DNA of 64,000 bases from Alloactinosynnema sp. L-07 (GCF_900070365.1 NZ_LN850107.1:1364001-1428000), one strand, 5' to 3'; shown: positions 8,130 to 16,526, counted from the stretch's first letter. The notes: a model not told the origin generated them from the letters alone. Made by a program: numbers and translations.

Positions 8130-9911
8130 CTAGACCGCCGAGTACACAGTCGTCGGCCGGGCGTCCCGCAGCGCGTGCTGGGGGCCCGGCCCGGTCCGGC
8201 CGCGCAGCACCTCGACGCGGTCGGCGCCTGGTCGGGTGAGCACCCAGCTCGACCCGGCGACGGCTTTCGCCTGCTTCTTCAGCGGCGCGAGCAGCCGCGA
8301 AGCCTCGCGGTAGGAGCGCACGGAGCCGACCCCGCACACCAGCGACGCCAGCGACACCGTGACCGGCAGGCCCTCGGTGCTCCACACCCGGTCGACCACG
8401 CGGCTGACCAGCGGGGCGATCTCGTCCAGCTCGGTCACGATCAGGAAGTCGTCGCCGCCGACGTGGCCGACGCGCACGCCGGGCAGCTCGGCCTCGGCGT
8501 CGGCCAGCGCGCGGCCAAGGGACCGGATGAGGTCGTCGCCAGCGGCGAACCCGACGGTGTCGTTGACGACCTTGAACGCGTCCACGTCGAGCCACGCCAC
8601 GACGAACATCTCGGCGTTGTTGATCCGCCGGTCGATCTCCCGGTCGACCACCTCGCTGCCGGGCAGCCTGGTGAGCGGGTTGAGCGCGGCGGCCTGCTCG
8701 ATCTTGGCCTCGGCGACGCCGCGGACGACCTCGCTCAGCCGGACCACGCCGACGCACACCCGGTTGTGGTCGGTGACCACGATGTCGTCGCCGGAGCGCT
8801 CCCAGTCGGCGTCGTTGACCATCTCCAGCAGCTGCATGGCGGTCGCGTCGGCGCGGATCACCCGCGGCGCGTCGGCGTGCCTGCTGGCGGCCTTCTTGGC
8901 GTTGAGCGCGTGCCCGTACGGGCCGGTGACCGCGATCAGGAACCGGCTGCGCTCCACGGAGTACGCGGGCCTGCCGTGCTCGTCGACCAGCACGAGGCCG
9001 GTGATCGCCGGGGCCGCGGCGAAGGTGTCGCGGACCTCCTCGGCGGTCGCCGTGTCCGGCAGCGTGGTGGCGGGCCGCACGAAGTCCGACACCAGCGGGA
9101 CACCGGTGACGTCGCCGGTGGTGGTCGTGGCGTTCAGCTCGATGATCTCGGCGACCGGGCGGGGCAGCGGCACGGCGGTGGTCGTCGCGTCCTGCGAGGC
9201 GCCGGCCAGCAAGTTGCCCTGGGCCAGGCGGACGCCAAGCCGGTTGAGGCAGAGCAACTGGTCCTCGTTGTCGACGCCGACCGCGGCCAGCCGGATGCCG
9301 GTGCGCGAGCAGTAGTGGGCCAGGCTCTCGACCACGGCCAGGCTGGGCGCGTCGTCAGGCAGCCCACCGATCAGGTGGCTGTCGAGCTTGATCAGGTCGG
9401 GGCCGACGTCGGCGAGCAGCGACAGCGGCAGGTCGCCGTCGCCGACGGAGTCGAAGGCGATCCGGTACCCGGCCTCGCGCAGCTGGGCGAGGCCGCGGAT
9501 CAGCTCGGCGCGGTGCACGCGGCTGAAGGGCGGGGTGATCTCCAGGACGACCTCGGTGGTGGCGCGCCCGCTTTGGCCCAGCGGCAGGCGCATCGTCGAG
9601 ATCAGCTCGTCGGCGCGGGCGGCGGTGGCGGCCACGAGGTTGATGTGCAGCGGCACCGTGCGGTCGTGGTGGGCCGCGGCGGCCACGGCCCTGGCGGCCA
9701 GTGCGATATCCGTTTCGACTAGGCGTCCCGCTTTTCCGGCTTGCCGGAGCAAGTCGTAAATACCGCCGGTTCCCGGTCGCGCGAGAGCTTCGATGGCGAC
9801 GGGTTCGCCGGTTCGGGTACTGAGCAACGGCTGAAACGCGAAGCTGACGTCCTGAACCACGGTCACGGGGCGATTCTGCCTGCTACCGGCCGGTTCGTGA
9901 CGGGTCGTCAC
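8130..9911 (-). CDS. EAL-CBS-GGDEF domain protein (cyclic-di-GMP related)
   Basis: 593 residues from a GTG at 9911; a later GTG at VTVVQDVSFAFQPLL is an alternative, and neither has a clear ribosome binding site. Order of domains: EAL (about 20-250), a CBS-pair region (about 270-400), GGDEF (about 410-570). The EAL motif survives as 'AIEALAR' and KLD is present. However, the metal-binding DDFG is 'DSVGDGD' and the ELTE glutamate pair is 'LEITPPF', so phosphodiesterase activity is doubtful. The GGDEF site is GGDDF, compatible with cyclase activity. No RxxD inhibitory site is seen before it. CBS domains usually bind adenine nucleotides, so this may couple nucleotide status to c-di-GMP. It is convergent with glmS, 4 nt apart. 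Confidence 0.88.
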   Translation of the reverse strand: MTTRHEPAGSRQNRPVTVVQDVSFAFQPLLSTRTGEPVAIEALARPGTGGIYDLLRQAGKAGRLVETDIALAARAVAAAAHHDRTVPLHINLVAATAARADELISTMRLPLGQSGRATTEVVLEITPPFSRVHRAELIRGLAQLREAGYRIAFDSVGDGDLPLSLLADVGPDLIKLDSHLIGGLPDDAPSLAVVESLAHYCSRTGIRLAAVGVDNEDQLLCLNRLGVRLAQGNLLAGASQDATTTAVPLPRPVAEIIELNATTTTGDVTGVPLVSDFVRPATTLPDTATAEEVRDTFAAAPAITGLVLVDEHGRPAYSVERSRFLIAVTGPYGHALNAKKAASRHADAPRVIRADATAMQLLEMVNDADWERSGDDIVVTDHNRVCVGVVRLSEVVRGVAEAKIEQAAALNPLTRLPGSEVVDREIDRRINNAEMFVVAWLDVDAFKVVNDTVGFAAGDDLIRSLGRALADAEAELPGVRVGHVGGDDFLIVTELDEIAPLVSRVVDRVWSTEGLPVTVSLASLVCGVGSVRSYREASRLLAPLKKQAKAVAGSSWVLTRPGADRVEVLRGRTGPGPQHALRDARPTTVYSAV

Positions 9912-9976
9912 CAGCTGTTCATGAGCCTGTGGTCTCGCTCACCGGTGCTGGGTGAGCGATTGTCACACAACAGCTG
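9912..9976. repeat. Nested inverted repeats upstream of the EAL-GGDEF gene
   Basis: Outer arms CAGCTGTT (9912-9919) and AACAGCTG (9969-9976) enclose perfect inner arms TCGCTCACC (9935-9943) and GGTGAGCGA (9951-9959). The structure abuts the proposed GTG start of the EAL-GGDEF gene and lies downstream of the lycopene cyclase stop. It may be a terminator for the cyclase, a 5' leader fold, or an operator. The rest of the spacer to 10035 is comparatively AT-rich and holds no gene. Confidence 0.45.
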
Positions 9977-10035
9977 CTCCGGAGGGCTACCCGAACGGAT
10001 TAGTCATCGTTTCCCAGCACGCGTGACGGAAATTA

Positions 10036-11139
10036 TTACCGCAATAGAAGGATTGTTTTGCGAATTCCCCACGGGACGGCGCGGAACACCGCGGCCATGG
10101 CGGCGGCGGTGCCCCGGACGTCCTCACGGCCGGTCAGGTAGGCGTCGCGCAGCTCCGAGGGCAACGTGAAGAACGACTCGAAGAACTGCGGGTGGCGGTC
10201 GGCGGGCAGCGCGAGCAGCGTCCGCAGGCCGCGGCTGCGCAACCGGTGCACGACCTGGGCGCGCGGCGACCAGACAGCCTGGCGCGCGGCGACGCCCGCC
10301 TTGCCGCGCGGCGCGTCGGCGATCGCCGCGGCCACCCGCGGGGCCAGCGCGAACGCGTCGCCAAGGCTGTAGCCGGTGGCCGGGTGGATCATGCCCGCGG
10401 CGGCGCCGAAGGCGACCGCGTCCCCGCGCCACGGCGGTGGCACGTCGAGCGCGAACCGGACCCACTCGACCGGACCGGTCATGTCCACACCACGCGCGGC
10501 CAGGCGGTCGCGCAGGACGGCGCGGGGCACACCGGGCCGCGCGGCCAGGCTCGTTTCCTCCAGCAGCACGCGTCCGTCGGGCAGCGGGACGGCGTAGAGG
10601 AAGGTGGCGAGACCGCCGACGGTGGCCCAGTGGTCCATGAACACGGCCTCGCCCGCCGGCACGAAAGACGCTGCGGGAACGATCACTCCGAACGCGGTCT
10701 GCTCGGCGCGCGGTCCCGCCAACGGCCCACCGGACAACACTCGCCGCGCTCCAGACGCGTCGACCGCGACCGCGCAGGCGATCCTGGTGCCGTCGGCGAG
10801 CGCGACCGTCACACCGTGCGGGCCGCGGTCAGCGGCAGTCACCTGCCCGGTCACCACGGTGACACCCCGGCTGAACCCGGCGAGGACAACGTCGTTGCGC
10901 AGCACGCAATAACCGCGGTCAAGCGGCCGTCCTCCCGCGTGCACCGTGCGCACCCGGATGTAGGAGTCAGCGGGGAGGGCCGCGCACTGGTCAAGCCACA
11001 GGCCATACGTCGCGGGCCACGGCGCGAACGGCGCCGGGTCGACGAGCATGGTGTCCAGCCCCGCGCCCACGCAGTGATGGGCGAGCGCCCACCCGGCGGG
11101 CCCCGCGCCGACGACCACGACATCCACGGCGCTGATCAC
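10036..11139 (-). CDS. crtL: Lycopene cyclase, CrtL/LcyB-type flavoprotein
   Basis: 367 residues. The N-terminal dinucleotide-binding fold VVVVGAGPAGWALAHHC is followed by the lycopene cyclase hallmarks: FMDHW, 'FLYAVPLPDGRVLLEET' (the FLYAMP / LEETSL motif) and 'GMIHPATGYSLG'. This enzyme forms beta-ionone rings on lycopene, using FAD as a redox-neutral cofactor, at the membrane. No phytoene synthase, desaturase or GGPP synthase lies nearby, so substrate must come from a carotenoid locus elsewhere. Divergent from dgt. Confidence 0.87.
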   Translation of the reverse strand: MISAVDVVVVGAGPAGWALAHHCVGAGLDTMLVDPAPFAPWPATYGLWLDQCAALPADSYIRVRTVHAGGRPLDRGYCVLRNDVVLAGFSRGVTVVTGQVTAADRGPHGVTVALADGTRIACAVAVDASGARRVLSGGPLAGPRAEQTAFGVIVPAASFVPAGEAVFMDHWATVGGLATFLYAVPLPDGRVLLEETSLAARPGVPRAVLRDRLAARGVDMTGPVEWVRFALDVPPPWRGDAVAFGAAAGMIHPATGYSLGDAFALAPRVAAAIADAPRGKAGVAARQAVWSPRAQVVHRLRSRGLRTLLALPADRHPQFFESFFTLPSELRDAYLTGREDVRGTAAAMAAVFRAVPWGIRKTILLLR

Positions 11140-11181
11140 ACCACGCCGATCCTTGGCGGGCGCAACCGCCAGGCCGCCGTA

Positions 11182-11216
11182 CTAGGGCGTGTTCTGATCC
11201 GCAGGACATGCCCTAG
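11182..11216 (+). repeat. Stem-loop just upstream of dgt, with G.U pairs on the + strand
   Basis: Arms CTAGGGCGTGTTCTG (11182-11196) and CAGGACATGCCCTAG (11202-11216) enclose ATCCG. Read as + strand RNA all 15 positions pair, two of them as G.U. It ends 9 nt before the dgt GTG. It could be a leader hairpin affecting translation, or a dyad operator shared with the divergent cyclase. Confidence 0.45.
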
Positions 11217-11225
11217 CCTCACGAC

Positions 11226-12776
11226 GTGCCCGATCATCTGCGTCAGCGTGAGTCCCGGCGTGATGCCGCCGCCGGGCCGGTCGATCTCGCCGCGTCCCCG
11301 TTCCGCGGCGACCGGGACCGGATCGTGGCCTCGCCGTTCTTCGCCCGCCTGGGCGGCGTGACGCAGGTGGTGAGCGCGGCGGGTTCCGGGCTGCTGCACA
11401 ACCGGCTCACCCACAGCCTCAAGGTGGCGCAGGTGGCCAGGGCGATCGCCGAGCGGCTGATCTCCGATCCCGTGTTGGCCCCGGTGCTGGAGGACCTCGG
11501 CGGCTGCGACCCCGACGTGGTGGAGGCCGCGTCGGTGGCCCACGACCTCGGCCACCCGCCGTTCGGCCACCTCGGCGAGCAGGTGCTCGACCGGCTGGCC
11601 CGGCACCGGTTCGGTCTCCCGGACGGGTTCGAGGGCAACGCGCAGAGCTTCCGGATCATCACCACCACCGACACCCGCGGCCCCCGTGCGGCGGGCCTCG
11701 ACCTGACCGCGGCCGTCCGCGCGGCGACACTCAAGTACCCGTGGACCCGGCTGACCTACCCGACCCCTCATCCACGCGACATGGCCGACCCGCCTCGCGG
11801 CGCGGCCGAGCCGAAGGACGCGCCGGGCACCGGGTCGAGCAAGTTCTCGGCCTACATCACCGAGATCGATGACGTGATCCAGTGCCGAGCGTCGTTCGAC
11901 AAGCGGGTCGACCCGTGGCAGCAGACGGTGGAGTCCTCGGTGATGGACAACGCCGACGACATCGCCTACGCCATCCACGACCTGGAGGACTTCCACCGGG
12001 TCGGCGTCCTGCAGCACGCGCCGGTCTCGGCCGAACTCGGCCAGTGGGAGACCGACCGCGCCGAGTTCGCCGCGCTCGACGACGCCGAGCTGGCCCGGTG
12101 GCAGCGCAAGCCCGGGCAGTCGCTGGAGACCCTGCGGCGGCGCCTGCACGCGCGCGACTCGTGGATCGTCGACGACGAGGTCTTCGCCGCGGCGGTGTCG
12201 CGGGTCCGCGCCGAGTTGGTCGACGATCTGCTGTCGGTGCCGTTCGACGGTTCGGTTGCCGCCGAGCAGGCGTTCGGCCGGTTCTCGTCGGGCTGGACCG
12301 CGCGGCTGGTCGCGGGTGTGCACGTGCTGGCCGATCCGCCCACCCGCTCCGGGCACGTGCTGCTGGGCCGCGAGCAGTGGCACGAGGTCCAGGTCCTCAA
12401 GTTCGTGCACCGCCGGTTCGTGCTGCTGCGCCCCGACCTGGCGCTCTACCAGCGCGGACAGGCTCGGCTGCTGACCTGGCTGGTCGAGGCGCTCGAGCAG
12501 TGGCTGTCGGATCCGTATGAGGCCGACCGGCTCCCGCGCAGGCTGCACGACCTGGTCGAACTCGCCCACGGCGAGTACGCCTCGCTGGCCGGGAGCAGCC
12601 CGGAGACTCTCGTCGGCGCCACCGGCGAGACCCCGCCGGGCGGGGTGCTCACCCTGGCCAGGGGCCGCGCGGTGATCGACTTCGTCGCCTCGCTCACCGA
12701 CGGCCAGGCCGCAGCGCTGCTCGATGCGCTGTCCGGACGCACCGGGCAGTCCTGGTCCGACGCGTTCGTCCTCTGA
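11226..12776 (+). CDS. dgt: Deoxyguanosinetriphosphate triphosphohydrolase-like protein (dGTPase)
   Basis: 516 residues, GTG start. HD-superfamily dNTP triphosphohydrolase that converts dNTP to deoxynucleoside plus tripolyphosphate, tuning nucleotide pools. Metal-site residues are visible: His in 'LLHNRLTHSLKVAQVAR', the HD pair in 'VAHDLGHPPFGHLGEQ', and Asp in 'MDNADDIAYAIHDLEDF'. The length fits the long actinobacterial Dgt type. Its stop overlaps the next start (TGATG), giving translational coupling to the VLRF1-type gene. Confidence 0.93.
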   Translation: MPDHLRQRESRRDAAAGPVDLAASPFRGDRDRIVASPFFARLGGVTQVVSAAGSGLLHNRLTHSLKVAQVARAIAERLISDPVLAPVLEDLGGCDPDVVEAASVAHDLGHPPFGHLGEQVLDRLARHRFGLPDGFEGNAQSFRIITTTDTRGPRAAGLDLTAAVRAATLKYPWTRLTYPTPHPRDMADPPRGAAEPKDAPGTGSSKFSAYITEIDDVIQCRASFDKRVDPWQQTVESSVMDNADDIAYAIHDLEDFHRVGVLQHAPVSAELGQWETDRAEFAALDDAELARWQRKPGQSLETLRRRLHARDSWIVDDEVFAAAVSRVRAELVDDLLSVPFDGSVAAEQAFGRFSSGWTARLVAGVHVLADPPTRSGHVLLGREQWHEVQVLKFVHRRFVLLRPDLALYQRGQARLLTWLVEALEQWLSDPYEADRLPRRLHDLVELAHGEYASLAGSSPETLVGATGETPPGGVLTLARGRAVIDFVASLTDGQAAALLDALSGRTGQSWSDAFVL

Positions 12777-13444
12777 TGGCCAGGGCGCGCGCGGTCGCGG
12801 GCGGCGGTCGGGGCGTCGAGGTGACGGCCGACCGCGTCGCGGGCTGGTTCGAGCGCTTCGGCGCCCGCCATGACGGGATCACCCGCACGCTGGTCACCCC
12901 GGAGACCGTGGTGGTCGAGGCGGCCGACGGTGCCACTGCGACGGTTTCCGTGCCGTACGCGCCCATCGAGGGCGTGGGGGAGTGGCCGACCCTGAATGTC
13001 GACAGTCTGGTCGCCCACCTGGCCAAGCCTCGCCAAGTCGGGCTGCTGCTCGTCCGGTTGGGCGGCCACAGCGTCGGTGTCGCCGCGGCGGGCAAGGTCG
13101 TGGTGTCGCGGACCGACCGGCACCAGGTGCACGGCCGCAGCGCGGCGGGCGGGTGGTCGCAGCAGCGGTTCGCCCGAAGGCGCGAAGGCCAGGCGCGACA
13201 CGCGTTGGAGGCGGCGGCCAAGGATGTCGCCGAGGTTCTGGGCTCGAGGGTCGAGGAGTTGGCCGCGGTCGTCCTCGGCGGCGATCAGCGGGCGCTGGAC
13301 ACGCTGCGGGCCGACCGCGCGCTGGCGGCGGTGTTCGCCATCGCCGAGCCGCGGGTACTCGACGTCCCCGAGCCGCGCCGGACGGTCCTCGACGACGCGG
13401 CGGTGCGGGCCTTCTCGATCGAGGTCGTCGTCCGGGACGGATGA
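12776..13444 (+). CDS. acVLRF1-type peptidyl-tRNA hydrolase (Vms1/ANKZF1 release-factor-like)
   Basis: 222 residues. The core 'DRHQVHGRSAAGGWSQQRFA' matches the VLRF1 catalytic loop, in which a Gln after a Gly/Ser-containing turn acts like the GGQ of release factors. The neighbouring 'RRREGQARHALEAAAKDVAE' is the expected helix. Actinobacterial VLRF1 proteins are proposed to release nascent chains from stalled or split ribosomes. The start ATG shares a base with the dgt stop, so the two are co-translated. No zinc finger or ankyrin repeats are present, consistent with the short bacterial form. Confidence 0.83.
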   Translation: MARARAVAGGGRGVEVTADRVAGWFERFGARHDGITRTLVTPETVVVEAADGATATVSVPYAPIEGVGEWPTLNVDSLVAHLAKPRQVGLLLVRLGGHSVGVAAAGKVVVSRTDRHQVHGRSAAGGWSQQRFARRREGQARHALEAAAKDVAEVLGSRVEELAAVVLGGDQRALDTLRADRALAAVFAIAEPRVLDVPEPRRTVLDDAAVRAFSIEVVVRDG

Positions 13445-13499
13445 GTGTTCCCAGCTCACACACAGGCTGGACACAGACTCGCGGCGCAGAGTGGGACCC

Positions 13500-13940
13500 A
13501 TGAGCGAGACACCTCCGTCCGGTCCGCAGGACCGACCAGCACCCGCAGACCCCCCGGCGCAGCCAACTCCGCAGGCTGATCCCACCCCCACCGCCGAGAT
13601 CCGCACCGAGTCCCCGGCAGCCTCGCCGCCGTCGGTCGCGCAACCCGTGGCAGCCACCAAGCCCAAGCGCGTGGTCAGCCTGCTGGTCGCGGCCCTGGTC
13701 GGCGCGGGACTGCTGCTCGGCGGCGGCGTGGCGGGCTACTTCATCGGAGACGCGAGCGACGGCCGCGGCGGGCGCGGCGGACATCCCGGCCACGCCCGGC
13801 CCGACTTCCGCGGCGGTGGCCCCGACTTCGGTCCCGGTCCCGGCCACGGTCCCCGCCGCGGCGAGCGTCGGGGACCGGTGGCGCCGCCCACGACCAGCCA
13901 GACCCCGACGACCTCGGCGGCGCCGACCACCACCGCGTAG
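13500..13940 (+). CDS. Single-pass membrane protein with proline-rich N-terminus and Gly/His-rich exterior
   Basis: 146 residues from the ATG at 13500. Residues 1-55 are Pro/Thr/Ala-rich and probably cytoplasmic. One transmembrane helix (about 57-82) reads VVSLLVAALVGAGLLLGGGV. Outside lies a Gly/Arg/His/Asp-rich tract (GRGGRGGHPGHARPDFRGGG) and a Thr-rich end. No domain is recognised. The Gly-His-Asp tract could bind metal or be simply disordered. It follows the VLRF1 gene by 55 nt and converges with the SDR gene. Confidence 0.7.
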   Translation: MSETPPSGPQDRPAPADPPAQPTPQADPTPTAEIRTESPAASPPSVAQPVAATKPKRVVSLLVAALVGAGLLLGGGVAGYFIGDASDGRGGRGGHPGHARPDFRGGGPDFGPGPGHGPRRGERRGPVAPPTTSQTPTTSAAPTTTA

Positions 13941-13946
13941 CGAGCC

Positions 13947-14708
13947 TCAGCCCAGGGTGCCGGTGGCCAGCAGGCCACCGTCCACCCGGATGGTCTCCCC
14001 GGTGATCCACCCGGCCTGTTCCGAGGCCAGGAAGGTGACCAGACCCGCGACGTCCTCCGGCACGCCCAGGCGCCGTAGCGGATACGCCTTGGCGGCCTCG
14101 TCCTCACCCTGGGCGTAGAGCGCCTCGGCGAAGCGGGTCTTCACCACGCCCGGGGCTACCGCGTTGACCCGGATCCTCGGCCCGAGCTGCCAGGCCAGTT
14201 CCTCGGTCAGCCGGATCAGCGCGGCCTTGCTCGCCCCGTAGGCGGCGATCACCCCGGTCGAGCGCAGGCCCGCCACCGACGCGATGTTCACGATCGAGCC
14301 GCCGTGCTCGCCCATCCACGCCTTCACCGCGAGTTGGATGTATCCCAGCGCACCCACCACGTTCGTGTCGAAGATCTTGCGCACGCCGTCGAGGTCGGCG
14401 TCGATCAGCGACCCGTACACCGGGTTGATCCCGGTGTTGTTGATCAGGATGTCCGCGCCGCCCAGTTCGGCCACCGTCCGCGACACCACGGTCGCGCGGT
14501 CCTCGGCCGAACTCGTGTTGGCGGGTACGGCCAGCACCCTGGCCTCCGGCACCGCGGCGCGGATCGCCGCGGCGGCGGCCTCCAGCGGCTCGGGCTTGCG
14601 CGCCGAGATCGTCACGGCCGCGCCCGCGCGGGCCAGGTCGGTGGCGATGGCCAGGCCGATGCCGCGGCTGGCACCGGTGACGATGGCGGTCTTTCCGGCG
14701 AGAGTCAT
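13947..14708 (-). CDS. Short-chain dehydrogenase/reductase (FabG-like)
   Basis: 253 residues, classical SDR: TGASRGIG cofactor motif (about 11-18), 'NNTGIN' (the NNAG position), Ser in 'IVNIASVAGL', catalytic YGASK, and 'VAPGVVKTRF' after it. The Arg/Lys pattern after strand 2 ('SARKPE') suggests NADP(H). The C-terminal DGG and 'GETIRVDGG' are typical. The substrate is unknown; related enzymes act on 3-oxoacyl or 3-hydroxyacyl groups. A 16-bp dyad 14 nt upstream suggests control by a TetR-type repressor. Confidence 0.9.
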   Translation of the reverse strand: MTLAGKTAIVTGASRGIGLAIATDLARAGAAVTISARKPEPLEAAAAAIRAAVPEARVLAVPANTSSAEDRATVVSRTVAELGGADILINNTGINPVYGSLIDADLDGVRKIFDTNVVGALGYIQLAVKAWMGEHGGSIVNIASVAGLRSTGVIAAYGASKAALIRLTEELAWQLGPRIRVNAVAPGVVKTRFAEALYAQGEDEAAKAYPLRRLGVPEDVAGLVTFLASEQAGWITGETIRVDGGLLATGTLG

Positions 14709-14721
14709 GCCAGCACCCTAG

Positions 14722-14737
14722 CTAAGCAAGCGCTTAG
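14722..14737. promoter_or_regulatory. Palindromic operator-like site upstream of the SDR gene
   Basis: CTAAGC at 14722-14727 and GCTTAG at 14732-14737 form a perfect dyad with a 4-nt spacer, starting 14 nt upstream of the SDR start. The size and symmetry suit a TetR-family operator. No such regulator is adjacent. The remaining spacer to 14883 holds a TACACT (14775-14780) that could be a -10 box for the ABC-F gene, without a convincing -35. Confidence 0.45.
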
Positions 14738-14883
14738 GTTCGAGTGCGGCCGGAAACCGGTCGACGCCGACCCGTACACTGGGCCTCGTGCTTCTCATCG
14801 ACTGATGTGCGGGAGGGCCCGGCCGTCGAGGCGGTCGGGCAGACGACCCCTGCCATGCCCAAGCGATAGACGGAGCCTTCACT

Positions 14884-16512
14884 GTGATCACCGCAACCGA
14901 CCTCGAACTTCGCGCGGGCTCGCGCATCCTGCTCTCCGACGCCACGCTGCGCATCCAGGCGGGCGACCGGATCGGCCTGGTCGGCCGCAACGGAGCCGGT
15001 AAGACCACCACTCTGCGTGTCCTGTCCGGCGAGGGCGAGCCCTACGCGGGCAACGTCCACCGCACCGGCGAGATGGGCTACCTGCCGCAGGACCCCCGCG
15101 AAGGCGACCTCTCGGTCATCGCGAAGGACCGTGTCCTGTCCGCACGCGGGCTCGACCAGCTCCTGCGCGAGATGGAGAAGGCGCAGACCGCCATGGCGGA
15201 ACTGGTCGACGAGGCCAAGCGCGACGCCGCGGTCCGCAAGTACGGCAGGCTCGAGGACAGCTTCTCCAGCCTCGGCGGGTACGCCGCCGAGAGCGAGGCC
15301 GCGCGGATCTGCTCCAACCTCGGCCTGGCCGACCGCGTCCTCAACCAGCCGCTGAGCACGCTCTCGGGCGGTCAGCGCCGCCGGGTCGAGCTGGCGCGCA
15401 TCCTGTTCGCGGCCTCCGAGGCGGGCGCGGGCGGCGGGTCCGGCACGATCCTGCTGATCGACGAGCCGACCAACCACCTCGACGCCGACTCGATCGCCTG
15501 GCTACGCGGGTTCCTCAAGGGCCACAGCGGCGGTCTCGTGGTGATCAGCCACGACGTCGACCTGCTGGCCGACGTGGTCAACAAGGTCTGGTTCCTCGAC
15601 GCCGTGCGCGGCGAGGTCGACCTCTACAACATGGGCTGGCAGCGCTACCTCGACGCGCGCTCGTCCGACGAGAAGCGGCGCAGGCGCGAGCGGGCCAACG
15701 CGGAGAAGAAGGCAGGCGCCCTCATGGTGCAGGCCGACAAGCTGCGCGCCAAGGCCACCAAGGCCGTCGCCGCGCAGAACATGATCAAACGCGCCGAGAA
15801 GCTGGTCGGCGGGCTCGACGCCGTGCGCCAGTCCGACAAGGTCGCCAAGATCCGCTTCCCGGAACCCGCCCCGTGCGGCAAGACGCCGCTCACGGCGGAG
15901 GGACTGAGCAAGTCCTACGGTTCGCTGGAGATCTTCACCGGCGTCGACCTGGCGATCGACAAGGGTTCGCGGGTCGTCGTCCTCGGCCTCAACGGCGCGG
16001 GCAAGACCACGCTGCTGCGCCTGCTCGGCGCCATGGAGAAGGCCGACTCGGGTGAAGTCATCGCCGGTCACGGGCTGCGGCTGGGCTACTACGCCCAGGA
16101 GCACGAGACGCTCGACCACGACGCCAGCGTCTGGGCCAACATCCGCCACGCCGCCCCGGACACCGGCGAACAGCAGCTGCGGTCGCTGCTGGGCACGTTC
16201 CTGTTCACCGGTGAACAGCTCGACCAGCCCGCCGGGACGCTGTCCGGTGGCGAGAAGACGAGGCTGGCGCTGGCCGGTCTGGTGTCCAGCGCGGCCAACG
16301 TGCTGCTGCTCGACGAGCCGACGAACAACCTCGACCCGGCCAGCCGCGAACAGGTCCTCGACGCGCTGCGGCGGTACTCCGGCGCGGTCGTTCTGGTCAC
16401 CCACGACCCCGGAGCGGTCGAGGCGCTGGAACCCGAGCGGGTGATCCTTCTCCCAGATGGGACCGAGGATCACTGGTCCGCGGAGTACCTGGAACTCGTT
16501 CAGCTCGCCTGA
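14884..16512 (+). CDS. ABC-F family ATPase (duplicated ABC domains)
   Basis: 542 residues, GTG start with GGAG upstream. Two soluble ABC cassettes, no membrane segments. Cassette 1 has Walker A GRNGAGKTT, LSGGQRRRVELA and Walker B 'ILLIDEPTNHLD'. Cassette 2 has GLNGAGKTT, LSGGEKTRLALA and 'VLLLDEPTNNLD'. They are separated by a Lys/Arg-rich linker (about 255-310) that corresponds to the P-site tRNA interaction motif. ABC-F proteins act on the ribosome, relieving stalling or antibiotic blockage. No resistance gene neighbours argue for a specialised role, so housekeeping translation factor is the likelier function. Confidence 0.93.
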   Translation: MITATDLELRAGSRILLSDATLRIQAGDRIGLVGRNGAGKTTTLRVLSGEGEPYAGNVHRTGEMGYLPQDPREGDLSVIAKDRVLSARGLDQLLREMEKAQTAMAELVDEAKRDAAVRKYGRLEDSFSSLGGYAAESEAARICSNLGLADRVLNQPLSTLSGGQRRRVELARILFAASEAGAGGGSGTILLIDEPTNHLDADSIAWLRGFLKGHSGGLVVISHDVDLLADVVNKVWFLDAVRGEVDLYNMGWQRYLDARSSDEKRRRRERANAEKKAGALMVQADKLRAKATKAVAAQNMIKRAEKLVGGLDAVRQSDKVAKIRFPEPAPCGKTPLTAEGLSKSYGSLEIFTGVDLAIDKGSRVVVLGLNGAGKTTLLRLLGAMEKADSGEVIAGHGLRLGYYAQEHETLDHDASVWANIRHAAPDTGEQQLRSLLGTFLFTGEQLDQPAGTLSGGEKTRLALAGLVSSAANVLLLDEPTNNLDPASREQVLDALRRYSGAVVLVTHDPGAVEALEPERVILLPDGTEDHWSAEYLELVQLA

Positions 16513-16526
16513 AATTGGGCACTACG

